Positions 50,769-62,000 of a stretch of DNA of 64,000 bases are shown here, piece by piece. Numbering within the stretch: the stretch's first letter is position 1; the number at the start of each line of letters is the position of its first letter. A model generated the notes under the pieces. The model had not been told where the DNA came from, did no database searches, and worked only from the letters and a program-made list of their open reading frames with translations. This stretch comes from Callipepla californica brunnescens (lineage: Eukaryota > Chordata > Aves > Galliformes > Odontophoridae), in assembly GCA_023055505.1 (NCBI GenBank), contig JALIRH010000036.1:5766001-5830000 (forward strand). The letters run 5' to 3'. The position numbers and the translations under genes were made by a program.

Positions 50769-50786
50769 ACCAACTGGCCAGTTGGT
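50769..50786. repeat. 18-bp perfect palindrome
   Basis: The string accaactggccagttggt equals its reverse complement over 18 bp. It lies about 110 bp before an ATTA/TAAT-rich cluster (50895-50958). A dyad protein site is possible. Chance is also credible, since about 0.24 such palindromes are expected in random sequence of this size. Confidence 0.9.
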
Positions 50787-50894
50787 AATGAATAATGCAG
50801 CGGATCGAGGGCTTCAGAGGGATGGTTGTGTGGTCAGAGAGGTCACAAAAACTATTGTCGAGGCCCAGACACTGAACGGAGCTGTAGCAACTTG

Positions 50895-50958
50895 ATTAAT
50901 TGACCAAATTAGAGAGGTTTTGACCTGCCTCTCAGAAGTTTAATGAATTAGTTGATTA
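50895..50958. promoter_or_regulatory. cluster of homeodomain-type ATTA/TAAT cores
   Basis: Six ATTA or TAAT tetramers occur in 64 bases (starting at 50895, 50897, 50908, 50941, 50947 and 50955). These cores are the minimal site of many homeodomain proteins. The density is several times that expected by chance, though AT-rich sequence raises the expectation. Regulatory function is inference only. Confidence 0.2.
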
Positions 50959-52397
50959 GTGATGGAAAGTTGCTCCACACAGAAAAGCTGAGAAGGTCAT
51001 CGGGCTCCAGAAAATGACCTGCACTGGAAAGCACCGGAACGATGCTCTGGGGCAGACTGTTTTCCTCACTCATGGGGTGAATGAGATTTCCAGATCCCGT
51101 GCAAAGTACGTGAAGAAAGAACGCATTGAAATCCTGCAGATCCCACCGCGCGTGCCACTCCTGTCACTTCGTAGCATCCCGGCAGAGTGAGACTGCAGGT
51201 AGACCTTCACTTAGGAGCTTTGCTACCAACCCACGCTGCAGGATGATGCTGCACATCTGCCTTTTGCTTGGCGTGCTGTCGTGGAGCACTGACAGCTTTA
51301 GGCTCTTTGTGCTGAAGCGAGAACCGTTTTCTGTAGAGACGCTGAAGTACAGCAGTGTGTGTTCGGGCTCCTGCCCATGCTCAGGATTTTGGGGGATACA
51401 AAGCACTGCTAAGATTCAGCGCAGGATGGCTGCTCCAGGTTGGAGGCAAGAGGTTTGGTGTGCTGCAGAGATGGATGGAAGGAAGAGAGCTGCTGGAAAA
51501 CGTGCGTGGGTGAGGCTGCTGGCTCCAGGACGGTGTCTGGGAGCAGGGCCGGTCCGTGGGAGCGCTGGAGGTGACCCCGCAGCACTGCTCTGCCTTCCCC
51601 CTTGGTTCCAGCGATGTGCCAGCACCCCGTGCTGCTGCCAGGTGTGGGGAGGCCGTGGTGTGCTTCCAGTTCCCCTCGAGGCGCTCAGGTGTGGTTTCTA
51701 ATCAGGCGCTGAGGAAAAAGGGGCCGCTGCTATTAGCATTTTGGAGCTCGCTAATTACGAGCAGTTGCACTTTTAAAATGAGTTTCCATTTACATTTTTG
51801 CCAAAAGGCAGCTGTGAAAAAAGCCCTTGGACTAAACTATCTCCTTAGGGGGTAAAGCAACCTCCAGGATATTTTAATGGATTCTTGTCAAATTACTGAT
51901 CAGAATAAATCCAAGCACTCCTGGAGACCGAATGTTTCTTCTGAAACTCTCCAATAAAGAACAGGATTGATCCGGAAATGCCACTTGTGATTTAACAGCT
52001 TGAAGGTAGGGACGTCAGGATGTAATTAGTAACTGCTGATTTCTCTTTCATTTATTCTTTGTTGCTGGAGTGACAGCGTGACCCCTCCGTGTGACTTCCC
52101 CGGTCACCGGCGGCTCAGCGCGGGCTCCCACATCGCTTACCCACACGGATGGGAAACCCAAGAGAGGAACACCTCACGCTGCCTTTTTCTGCTCTGCTTG
52201 CTGTCTCTGCACTGCCACAGCTCTTCAAGGTGACTGCTGCTGCCCTCTCTGCATCAGGAACGTTATGAAGATGATCCCGGCTGTGCTCCGCTGGGCTTGT
52301 GCAGGAGCTTAAAACAGCAGTGGAAGGAGATTCTGCGTCTCAGGGGACTCCCCCTCCGCCAGCCCCATGCCCTGGGCTTTGTGCTGTTCTTCCTTGC
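50959..52397. other. unique non-coding sequence
   Basis: The + strand frame 51126-51701 is open for 191 codons but is overlapped on the minus strand (51164-51406, 51416-51625) and shows no domain. The block 51700-52050 is repeat-free and contains CTAATTA near 51750 and TAATTAG near 52024. A small CpG cluster lies at 52087-52148. Regulatory function is possible but not shown. Confidence 0.35.
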
Positions 52398-52480
52398 GAG
52401 GAAATGCAGGCACAGAGAAGTAATGAATTGCAGTAACTCCCTACTGAGCCACAGAGATGAGTTCAGCCCTCACCGATTCT
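52398..52480 (-). mobile_element. probable MIR SINE fragment, minus strand
   Basis: The + strand reads 'gaggaaatgcaggcacagag' then 'aagtaatgaattgcagtaac' and later 'ccacagagatgagttcagcc'. In order this matches the antisense MIR core, in which gaggaaactgaggcacagag is followed by a gttaagtgacttgcc-like block and a ggcagagctgggatt-like block. MIR is an ancient SINE shared across amniotes, so a diverged copy in a bird is expected. Ends are uncertain. Confidence 0.55.
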
Positions 52481-55400
52481 TGATGCTGGGCTGCCTTCCC
52501 CTCCTGCACCGAGGCTCATCAGAATGTATTTAGGTGCACTCCCTTCTCACCAACCTGCACACGCAGCGTTCACTCCATCCCTGCTGACACCAAACAGCCA
52601 CAGGGACGTGTCCTCGTCCACACTGCTCTCTCCCCCGGGAGAGAAAACCCCTTTGGAGAAAGCTGCATATTCTCTTTCCTCCTCTAACACAGATGGCTCA
52701 AACCAGGAGCTGCTCTTGCTGCCCTGTGATGGGAACAGCGCTCTCTGAAGGAAAGTCACCAAAACGCAGTCCTGCTCTCGGCATAAATCAGCAGCCAGCG
52801 TCAGCGTGGTAAGTCAGTGCAGTGTGGGCTGATGTTGGCTTCCTGAGCTCAGGCGTACTGGAGTGAAAGTCCAGAGCTGCAGCCTTGATCTGAAGAGGCC
52901 TTTTACAAAGGGATCCTTATGAAGGGATCTTCTTTGGAAGGCAATCGTGCAGCAGTTGTAAAATTAAGTCTCAGGCAAACAGCATCCATTGTGTTTGAGA
53001 TTAATTCTTCTGGAAACTCCATCTTCCATTACTCGTGGTATTGCTTTGGAAATTAACTCCTTTGTTTCTCAAAGGCAGAATGTGATCCTATAAACAGAAA
53101 CAGTACTGTGAGTTCAGATTTCAAAGTCACTGATATCAAATATTGGAGAGGTAATCTTTGAAAAAGATTGAGAATGCTCATCCTGCAGCTGCAAGAATGG
53201 CACCCAGCAGGGTAAGAAGGCCCATTCTTTCTTTTTTATTAATACAGTGCAGCTCTTTTTAAGGACCACCTACCCTGTTCTCCATCCCAGCCTTGCACTG
53301 GCGTTGCACATTTCTTTTGTTCATACTTCATCCATTGAATGTGCATAGCATTCAGTTTCCTCTCTGCACCTTGCAGATTGTTATTCCTCGTTAGCAAGGG
53401 GATGCATTCATTCTGCCCTCTGATAACTGGGGATGGAGGATAAGCCCTTGCTGTTAGCATGACTCCGACGAGGTGCAGTGTGCTTTACTTGGACATGCCC
53501 AGCTTCAGCTGCTCCTGGGACAGTTGGAATGTCGTGTTGCAGTGAGTGGGCTTCCTTAGAGGGAGAGACAAAGAAGATGCGTCAGCATTTCAGTCTGAAC
53601 TGTGCTGAAGGACTTCGCTGAGGTCATGGAGGGGTTAGATGAGCATAAATGCCCAGTGCAGCTCAGATTCCACTTTTAATGGAGTGAGAAACGTCTGCAC
53701 TGGGAAATCCGTCAGTGTCAAGGAGAGGTGCAGAAATCAGGTCGGAGTAAGTGGTCCCCCGCTTCCCATACTTAGCTCAGTGAATCCATGTACATTTGCA
53801 TTTTTGTCAGGATGCTGAAGATGTCTGCGAGCGCTGTTCATAGCAGCAGTGGTCACAGAGTCTCAAACACAGTTCCTGGAGCAGAAGGTTGGAATTCTGT
53901 AGTTGTGCCAGCAGACAGTGCTCACGGCTGTGCTGTCAGATCCTTTCCCAGCTGTATGGGGATCAGTCATTCTGCAGCTGTCTGCGTGCTCCAGAGGAAA
54001 CGCAGTGTTGGACTTTAGGAGCTAAGAGCTGGTAGCAGATCTCTGCTGGGTGGGCACACACACAGGGTTACCTTCCGCTGCGCTGCTGCCATTCTCGTGT
54101 ATCCAGCCAGGGACACAGGGCAGGAGCTCCTCCACTGCTCTCTGTATGCGCACTCGGTGCTGGTGAGCTCGTGCTGGGAGCCCTGAGCCATGGCTGTGGG
54201 GGGGTGGAGGTGGGCAGGTGGCTTCAGGCATAGACAGTGCGGCACAGTCCTGCAGGGAGCACTTCTGGGCCTGAGTGATGCCTGGACAGCACGTGTCTGG
54301 CTGGTCTGGAGGAGAAAAAAAAAGGAAAAATCCAGCTCCAGAGCAAGGCAGAATGACTGCAAGCAACAGGGGGAGAATGTTGATGCCTCTCTGATGGGAG
54401 TAATACAGCATATGGACAGTGTGAGGCTCCTGGCACCTGCAGGGGACAGACAACAATATTAATGCCTTTTACATCTGTCAAAGCAATTGCTGGGCAAAGC
54501 TCTCAGTGAGCATGGCCCTGCTGGCCATGCTGGGCTGAAGCTGGGTCAGCCCCACCAGCATCCCCCTCCCACTGCAGCCATGCAGATGCGTGAGGACGTA
54601 CCCTTACAGGAACCACATGCTCTTCATGTGCCATAGTCGAGCTGTGAGTGCACAGTGCAGGCTGTCCTGTCCCAGAGGCCCTCGCATCCCCGCAGTTTCC
54701 TGCTTAGCATTGCAGCATTGTATGTCCTTGTGGAGTCCTTTGTCCCTTGCTGTTTTTGCGATGCTCCTCCAGTGGCACAAGGAACCTTTGCTGAGGAATA
54801 AGTGAGTTCAAAGAAGGAATTACATGACCCAAAGCTTTGGAAGGGATTAGCAGCGACCAATGCTGCCCTCGAGGGAGCCGGGAGCCCACTGGTACCAGCA
54901 CAGCAGCCTTTGCTGAGTGGCTGGAGTCCCCCTGCCATCTGCATGCTGTCCTCAACGCTGCTGTGCTCCCAGCTTCATTACCAGCTTCCCAGAGCTGTGA
55001 AGGAAGCAAGCTCCTGGTGCTCACGCTCTTAGCTTCTGCTGCCTTAGCCATTTTTTAAAAGAGAGATCTGCATTAGGCAACTGTTCCTCAGCATATTCTG
55101 TAGTACTAAGGTGTTTAATTCAGCACTTTTTCCTGGGTAGTTCGAAGAAATCACCCCCTGTCCAAGCTCTGTCACTGCCTCTCCCACAACAAGCTCATTC
55201 CCCAGCAGTGCTGTGCCAGAGGGATACAGTGATACCAGCGGAGAGCTGACAAAGGTGCTGCGTTTAGGAAGGATGTTTGCAGAGCCCTTCCCCTGCCCAA
55301 GCTTCCCCCACAGGATCTCCTCACTCACAAAGTCTCAAAGAGTGATTGTTGAGATGCCCTGATTAAAATTTAACGAGGCACGATATTACTGAGGGCCCTT

Positions 55401-57813
55401 TGGTGTCAGTCCTGCATTCGTCAGCAAATAAATAAATCAGCTGGCGGTGTGGGGGTGAGCCCCATCTCCCCCAGCAGCCCAGGCTGACACCAGGTCCACC
55501 TCTGCAGGAGCCCGTACGTGGGGAGCACAGCTCGGGCCAAGGTGGGGAGCTCAGAGGATGTTAATTTTCCCTCCGGCATCTGCTGGAGCAGGGGTTCCCT
55601 TTTATTTGTTATTTGCATACTTTAGCCATCGGAATTGAATTTGTGCCCATTAAAACTAAATTAGCGCTGCCTGGAATTTTAAGTAGGCTTGGCAGAGCAT
55701 TAACTCTATCAGAGCAGTTTCTGCAGATCCTCTGTCTCTGATCCGGGTACAGAATTGATGCTGGAAACTACTGCCAAAGGATATTTGCACATTCCTGAGG
55801 GTAATGGAGAACTGACGTCAGAGGTGATGCATTACGGTTTCTGAAAGCTGTCGGTGTGGCATGGAGCGAGGATCATCTTCATAAAAAGCGTGGTGTAAAG
55901 TTATAACCAAATTGCTTCACAGTTCCTTCATCATTGCACTGCATTGCCTTCCATGTCCTCCCAGTTCCACGTGACAGTCACCACGCTGCAGCTGTGGACT
56001 TTGCCCATCACTACTGCTCTCCCATGGGCTTCTGTGGCCACTTCTCCCACGCTGTGTCCCTGTCCCAGCCACCAGTGTCCCACATTGGGTTGCTCATTCC
56101 TCTTCTGGAAGGCATTCAGGACTCAGGTGGCCTTGCCAGCCTGGGCAGTGCTCCTTGCCCAGCAGCTCTGTGAGTAGGTAGACTCTAAACATAGGATTTG
56201 CTGTTAAAATCACTGCTTTTGTTCAAGAGTCTTTAATGAAAAGAGAGCAAATATCTGAATGAAGCAGCACATCTTGATTATAAAGTGTAGAATTCAATTT
56301 AAAGCTTCTTCTTTGCTGAAAAAAAACCTGTGTGTTCATCCAGCCAAAGATAGAGCACAGTTTTCAGGACAAAGCCTGGCTGCCTGCTCCCAGTAGCAGC
56401 CAGGATCCCCAGATTCTATTGCATTATATATTGGATGTTCTTCGTGATCACTAAATAAGTGCATGGAGCACCACACTGGTATTCTTCCAATGTTCCATCC
56501 TTCTCAGCTGTCCTTGCTTCAGACATTTCCTAGGCACGCTTCCATCAGGCCTCTGCATTGGCTTTATTTTGTTTGGCTCTGTGCATGGGTCCATACATCA
56601 GCAAAATAACTGTACAACATCCTCATCTGAGCCCTGAGAAATGGGTCAGCAACATATAGAGGCAGCCATCCATTTTTTCTTTCACATTCCTCTTCCAAAT
56701 CAGGGCTTCTCTGTTCCTGAAGCATCCAAAGAAATGTTATGCAAAGCAGGAATGGGTCTGGTGCAGAGGAGCTGAAGCCAGAGGCTGAAAAGCAGTACTG
56801 GGACACAGAGCAGTACAAAACAGAGTGTCCCAGGATGTGATATTGTAGGATGAATACCTGGAAAGAATAACACCCACACAATAAAATGGACAGTATATTT
56901 TTGGATAGCTTATCCAGATGGCATAAAGACAACCAGCAAATTAGAAAGAACTCGCCTATGACTCACCTATCAGTGAAGGTTGAGGCTCCATTAGAACTTC
57001 ACAAGAGAGGGAACCCCAGCAAGAGATCCTTCCCCGCTGGTGCTCAGCCCTTAAATGGGGTCTGGGAGAGCTGGAGCTGGGCTCCGCCCCTTCTGGTCAC
57101 ACAGTGCATTGCCTTCACCTGTGCTCCCGTGGCTGACTCAGTGCTCGCCTCAGGTGATCCATCAGTGCTTCAGGCCGTGATTCAACAGCTCCCATACAGA
57201 TGTAAAGTAGCCAACATGACTCCCATGTAATTGCTTTGAATCCAATTAATGCTGCCTGAGTAGATGTTAGGAATTATAAAGAGGAATAAAGAGTGTGAGC
57301 TTGTCACTGAAACTATGATAATATTCCTTCAAAGGAGGCATATTTGCAAACATTATTAATTACCTGGGGAACAGTTCAGTGTTCAAACTGAATTAAGGGA
57401 GAATGCTTTTTTGTGATTTTGGATCTGATTGAGAGATTACAGTACCCTCAAATATTGGAGCCTTTCTTTGTTATAGACCTGCCAGCAAAACGCAGAGTTT
57501 GTCTGCACCGAGTCCCCCACCCCCAAAACCAATTTACCAGGAAGGATATTATGCAGTGAAATACCTGGGGCCAAAAGAGCGTTCAGAAATGTTTAGCATA
57601 GGTTCCTCTAATCAGAAATCTAACACAGGAGTGCTTAGCTAAAATCCAGCTGTCTTGATTCGGATGAATGTTTGGGATGAGTTAGAGCCTTTTTGGCTTT
57701 GGTTATTCTTGGGGTTGCTTTGTGGGATGGGCTGCAGGAAGGGGACACGGGGCTGGGAGGTGTGCATCTGACAGCCCCCACCACAGGGCCCTCCTCAGCC
57801 ATGGAGCTCATGG
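52481..57813. other. unique non-coding sequence
   Basis: No gene is recognised. Minus-strand frames at 54022-54456 (144 codons) and 54704-55051 (115 codons) are overlapped by plus-strand frames and have no domain. The patch 55615-55760 is AT-rich and repeat-free. No CR1 match was found in this 5.3 kb. Confidence 0.4.
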
Positions 57814-57910
57814 GGTCACGGGATCACAGAACCGTAGGTGTTGGAAGGGAGCTCTGGAGATCATCGAGTCCAACCCCCCGCCAAAGCAGGTTCAGTTGGT
57901 TGCACTGGAG
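57814..57910 (-). mobile_element. CR1 LINE 3' end, relatively young, minus strand
   Basis: The + strand starts with gggatcacagaaccgtaggt, the antisense of the CR1 terminal repeat. It runs through 'tggaagggagctctggagat', 'catcgagtccaaccccccgc' and 'caaagcaggttcag'. These blocks match the layout of the galliform CR1 groups in which 'ctctggagatcat' and 'gctaaagcaggttca' follow each other. It is the least diverged CR1 piece in the window. The copy is cut to about 100 bp, and nothing further 5' of the element follows. Confidence 0.9.
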
Positions 57911-58919
57911 CCAAACAGAATGACCCTTCTAAATGCTGTGATGCCATGAAACAGTGCAGTGTTTTCTGCTTGGGGTGGGCAGACACCTCCAGCTTTGCCT
58001 TCACACCTGAGGAGGTTTAGAGCTCTAATTGCTCTGACACAGAGCCCAGCTGTGGGGCTGCTTTTATAAACCCTGACCTTGGTGGGAGTGCTTCTTTGAT
58101 GGGGAGGCTTGGCAGATGGAACGTCCTTTGTTCTGGAGCGTGCACTCAGCATTTCTGTGTGAGCTGAGGTGAAGGGCTTTTTCTTAAAGGAATGTGGTGG
58201 TTTTTTCTAATGGTAACATTAGTTCTTGTGCTAACTGCATTTGAAAGTACTCTAAGGAGGTGTTTGCCACTTTGCTCAGCTGTGAGCTGATGATGTGGCT
58301 GAAAAGGATTTCGGGGAACTTAGCTGAAAATAACACCGTCCTTTGGCTGTTGAGTTGCTGCTGTCACCAGAAGGTAAGCTTTATTTTACTTTTTAAGGTG
58401 GTAAAAAAGGCAGTGAGTTGGGCAGTGTTTCTGGCTGTGTGTGAGGAGCCTGCAGTAATGTTCCCTGAATTGCTAAGCAACTGCGGCCCATTTGCTGGCA
58501 TGGAGCAAATTGAAACATTGATTTATCTATTTGTTTTGCAACTAACGCTAGGGCTTCATTATTCCCTTCCCTTGGGGTATACTCCCACATGCTCAGACTG
58601 GAAATTAACTCTTCTTACCAAAAAAATGTGTGTGGTTTCCTTCTTCATTGTGATGAGAAATCCAGAGGTTTAATGTCATGCTTGCTAACTGTGTTTGCAG
58701 GTGGCTGTGGGCCACTTCAGGAGGAAAACGGGCTGCTAAGTGGTGGTATTGCAGGTCTGACCCAGGATGTCATTTGAGCTTCATATGCCATCTATAGGTC
58801 TGTGATGTATGCTGCTTGTAACTGTACCACGGCCAATTACTGGGAAGTTCACCATTAGTTGCAGGCAGAGGGTGAATTCAGCAGCAGTACAGGCAGAAGT
58901 TTTAAATGCTGCTCAAAGT
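57911..58919. other. unique non-coding sequence
   Basis: The + strand frame 58260-58673 (137 codons) contains a consensus-like splice donor (aag|gtaagc at 58374), with an acceptor-like tract ending at 58279. The enclosed 94 bp shows no recognisable protein domain, so I do not call an exon. Confidence 0.35.
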
Positions 58920-59010
58920 CAAGTGAGAAGGTGAAGTGACATCCCCAAAGCTAGCAAACAGCAGGTGACCAGGAGAATGCAGGTGTGCAAGGACAGCAGG
59001 AGTCTGCACA
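58920..59010 (-). mobile_element. possible MIR SINE fragment, minus strand
   Basis: The + strand reads 'gagaaggtgaagtgacatcc' and 'ccaaagctagcaaacagcag', followed by 'gtgaccaggagaatgcaggt'. This resembles antisense MIR, where gaggttaagtgacttgcccaagg, an acagctagtaagtgg block and a gggattcgaacccagg block occur in that order. It is strongly diverged, so confidence is moderate. Confidence 0.45.
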
Positions 59011-62000
59011 GGAAGAGACAGATCTCATGGACAGATGTACACGTACAAACTTTGTACTGCAGAGGTAAAATGCGGTGGTCTTCCTCTTGCAAAACTGCAC
59101 AAATGCTTGGCTGCAGCAGCCCTGGTGAATGAAGCTGTTGCTTCTCAGCACTGTGCTTGCCAGGCACAGTTGTGTGCTCTGTTTGCAAGGCAGAGGTAGG
59201 GAGCTGCAGGGCTGGGGAAGGAGAACCTGCTTCCCAGATGAGGGCTTGCGTGGCCACAGCTTCCCTGCTGCGGTCTGGCAGAGAGGTCTGTGGTGGTGAG
59301 AGCTCATTTCTCTACTGGAGCTTTCAACATTTTCCTTCTGAGGAAAGGAAGTCTTCTGCTGTCTGTGCAGCTGCAGCCCTCTGTGTCCGCCCATGTGCTG
59401 AGGCAGTGTGCTGGCTCTCCCAGCTAGACACAGCATCTCTGAACAGCTTTGGTCACCTTTGTGAAAGCCAAGCAGGAGATTCCCCCATTCCAAGATGCTC
59501 CTCTTCTCCTGCACTACCCTCCTATATCCAGATGATCTTAATGGGCTCACGTGTTAGCCCATTGCTTGTGAGCTAAACTCTTCAGGTCATTTTCTGCCTA
59601 GTATTTGGACACTTCTCCATTGGTGGCTGATGTTTTCTTAGGCAGACACGAATCAGATCATTGTAAATCTGTAGCCCAACAGATTTTGTTTGAACTGAGG
59701 CTGTGAGCTGTGGCAGCTGTGGGATCCTCTTCTCATAGGAACTGGAGCTGGGGCTCTCTTGCAGCTGCTCCAAATGCCATCTTACTGCCCAAAGGTATTT
59801 TTAATTGTCATCTGGGCTGGGATCTTAGCTCCAGAAATACTTCCAGCAAAATAGCCTCAGGACTTTTTTTCTTTTCCCTTAGAAACATAATAGCTGAACT
59901 TTTCTGCATCTGTGCTGTTCTGCCCGTTTCTCAGAGTACAGCTCCCCAGGCTCACAATGCAAAATAAAACTTCTGCTCTGTGTTTCTGAGCCTGTACCAT
60001 GCACAAGCTGCAGTCCCACAAGCAGCTTGCCTTGGGCTGGGCTTTTCTGTGCCTTTTAGGTAGCATTGCTCTTCAAAATGTTTCCTTTAGGCTTAAAGGA
60101 AATGCAAATAAACAAGAAATCTGAATAATCTGCAGAGAGGATGCATCAGGTTTGAGGATTCTGGTTTAATAAATTAGGTAATAGAGGCAGTAGATTTGAT
60201 TGTCTGGAGCTTCCACAGTGTCAACAAACAAAAAGAAATATTTGATTGTTAAGCCACAACTATGCACGTGATTGTTTTTTCTTTAAAATTCTTGTGAGTG
60301 CTGCTCATCCCGAGGTTTCCTTTTGGACTAGCTGTGCAATCAGGCTTCTGGGCTGTGCTTCAGATAGCCATTCCTCACATGCAAGATGCATTATTAACGT
60401 GCACTTAAGCAAAACCCAGCAAATGGCTCCCCTTCTCAGAGCTGGATGTCTCTGCTTGCATCAAAAACAGCCAGCCACTGAAATAAAGGATGTAAAATAT
60501 GGGGTTATTTAAGGCTCAGTTAACTGTCTCCTGTTCACTGTACCTCAACGTAAAAATGATATTGGAAAGCCAAGGCACCACGTTTCTTGGTTCATCTGGA
60601 AATTTTAAGAGATCGGTGTGTGGTTCTGTGAAGCAGGTGTGATGTGATCTGGTGTGATTTTATCCAGTGACTAATTGGTGTCTGGTACCTCACTTGAATG
60701 AGTCCCGGAGGGTGGGACATTGCAGGGTGGGACTGGGGCATCCCATGTGTGGGGCTCCCAGCTGAGGCATCCAGCAGCACTTGCAGTGAGTTATGGGTCA
60801 TCATTTTTCTGTATTCAGTCAAGACATATAGACAGCTATTACTCAGGTTTATTTAAGTAAACACAGAGCTGTTCTCATAGCTTTACCAACAGTCATTTTG
60901 TCACAAAAGGACGTTTTGGCAATAACATTACAGTCTTAGAAGGACCCCCTGTGCTGGCGATCCTGAGGACCCTCCTTGTGGTGCAAACAAGGCTTCAGCA
61001 ATGTCTGAGTACAGCTTTGTACTCCATAGGAAAGGTGAGTGTCACTTTAAGGGAACGTGAGTTATTCCATAACGGAAATTAATAACCCATATTCTATTTG
61101 ATGTTATGTCCTGGTAGTACATGAGTATTACACACGCTGCGTATCCCAGGGCAGCTCTTATGAGTTGATAAATGGTGACATACTTCTGTTTGCTTTCCTT
61201 TCCCATGAGGATGTTTCAGTGCTGGTGGAGATGCTTTAATCCCTTTGTGCTTTGGTCACAGCATCCAGGATCCCATCTGCCCCGAAGGCGCTTCTCAGAG
61301 CCGCAGTGAAACGCACACCTCCCTGCACAGTGTGTGCAGCTGACAGTTGTCATGTGCTCTTTCTCTTCTGGAAAAAAAAAAAAAAAACAACCCACAAAAA
61401 CATGAGCAGAAAGCTGGGCTGGTTTTCCATCATGTTTTCTGTTATCCATGAACTCCAGCTGTGAAGCCAGGGCAAGGAATGGGCATTGATGCCAAATTCT
61501 TTCTAAATCACAATCAAGCTTAAATTCTTCTTATTCTGCACTGTAAACTTGTTCCACAGTGGGTTAGTGGATCAGAGCAGATTTGTTCTGTATTATTTAT
61601 AGGTTATTTCCTTTAGGTTCTTGCTGCTTGGCTGGATGCTGCTAAAGAGGACTCCATGTTCCAGCCGTCTTTCTTTGCTGTAACTTTTAAACTATTTTTG
61701 TCCATAGGAATCCCATCTCCCTAGTTCCCTTCTCTGCTAAAATCAGCACACTGGTGCTGCTGAAATACTTTCAGGGTGTGCAGTGCCAAGATCTAGCTAT
61801 GATGAAGAATGCCAAGCTGTTCTGTTAGCGTGTGAGCCCAGCAGCGCTGCAGCCCCGGCTCTGCCCGTGCAGAATGGGCAGCCACCCAACACAGACACCA
61901 TCCTGCTCTTCTCCCAGGGCCAGCATGCTTCAGAGGACATTCTGCAACAAAAAGGCTGTTTTCCTCTGCCAAGAGGATGGCCTGAGTGCTGCTGCAGAGC

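Noticed and set aside
55934..56177. Two overlapping plus-strand frames of about 78 codons
   Set aside because: The patch is C-rich and stop-poor in two frames at once, and no domain or CR1 similarity is recognised.
58280..58373. Possible 94-bp exon bounded by a CAG acceptor and aag|gtaagc donor
   Set aside because: The translated segment has no recognisable domain and neighbouring exons are absent. Splice-site matches alone are not enough.
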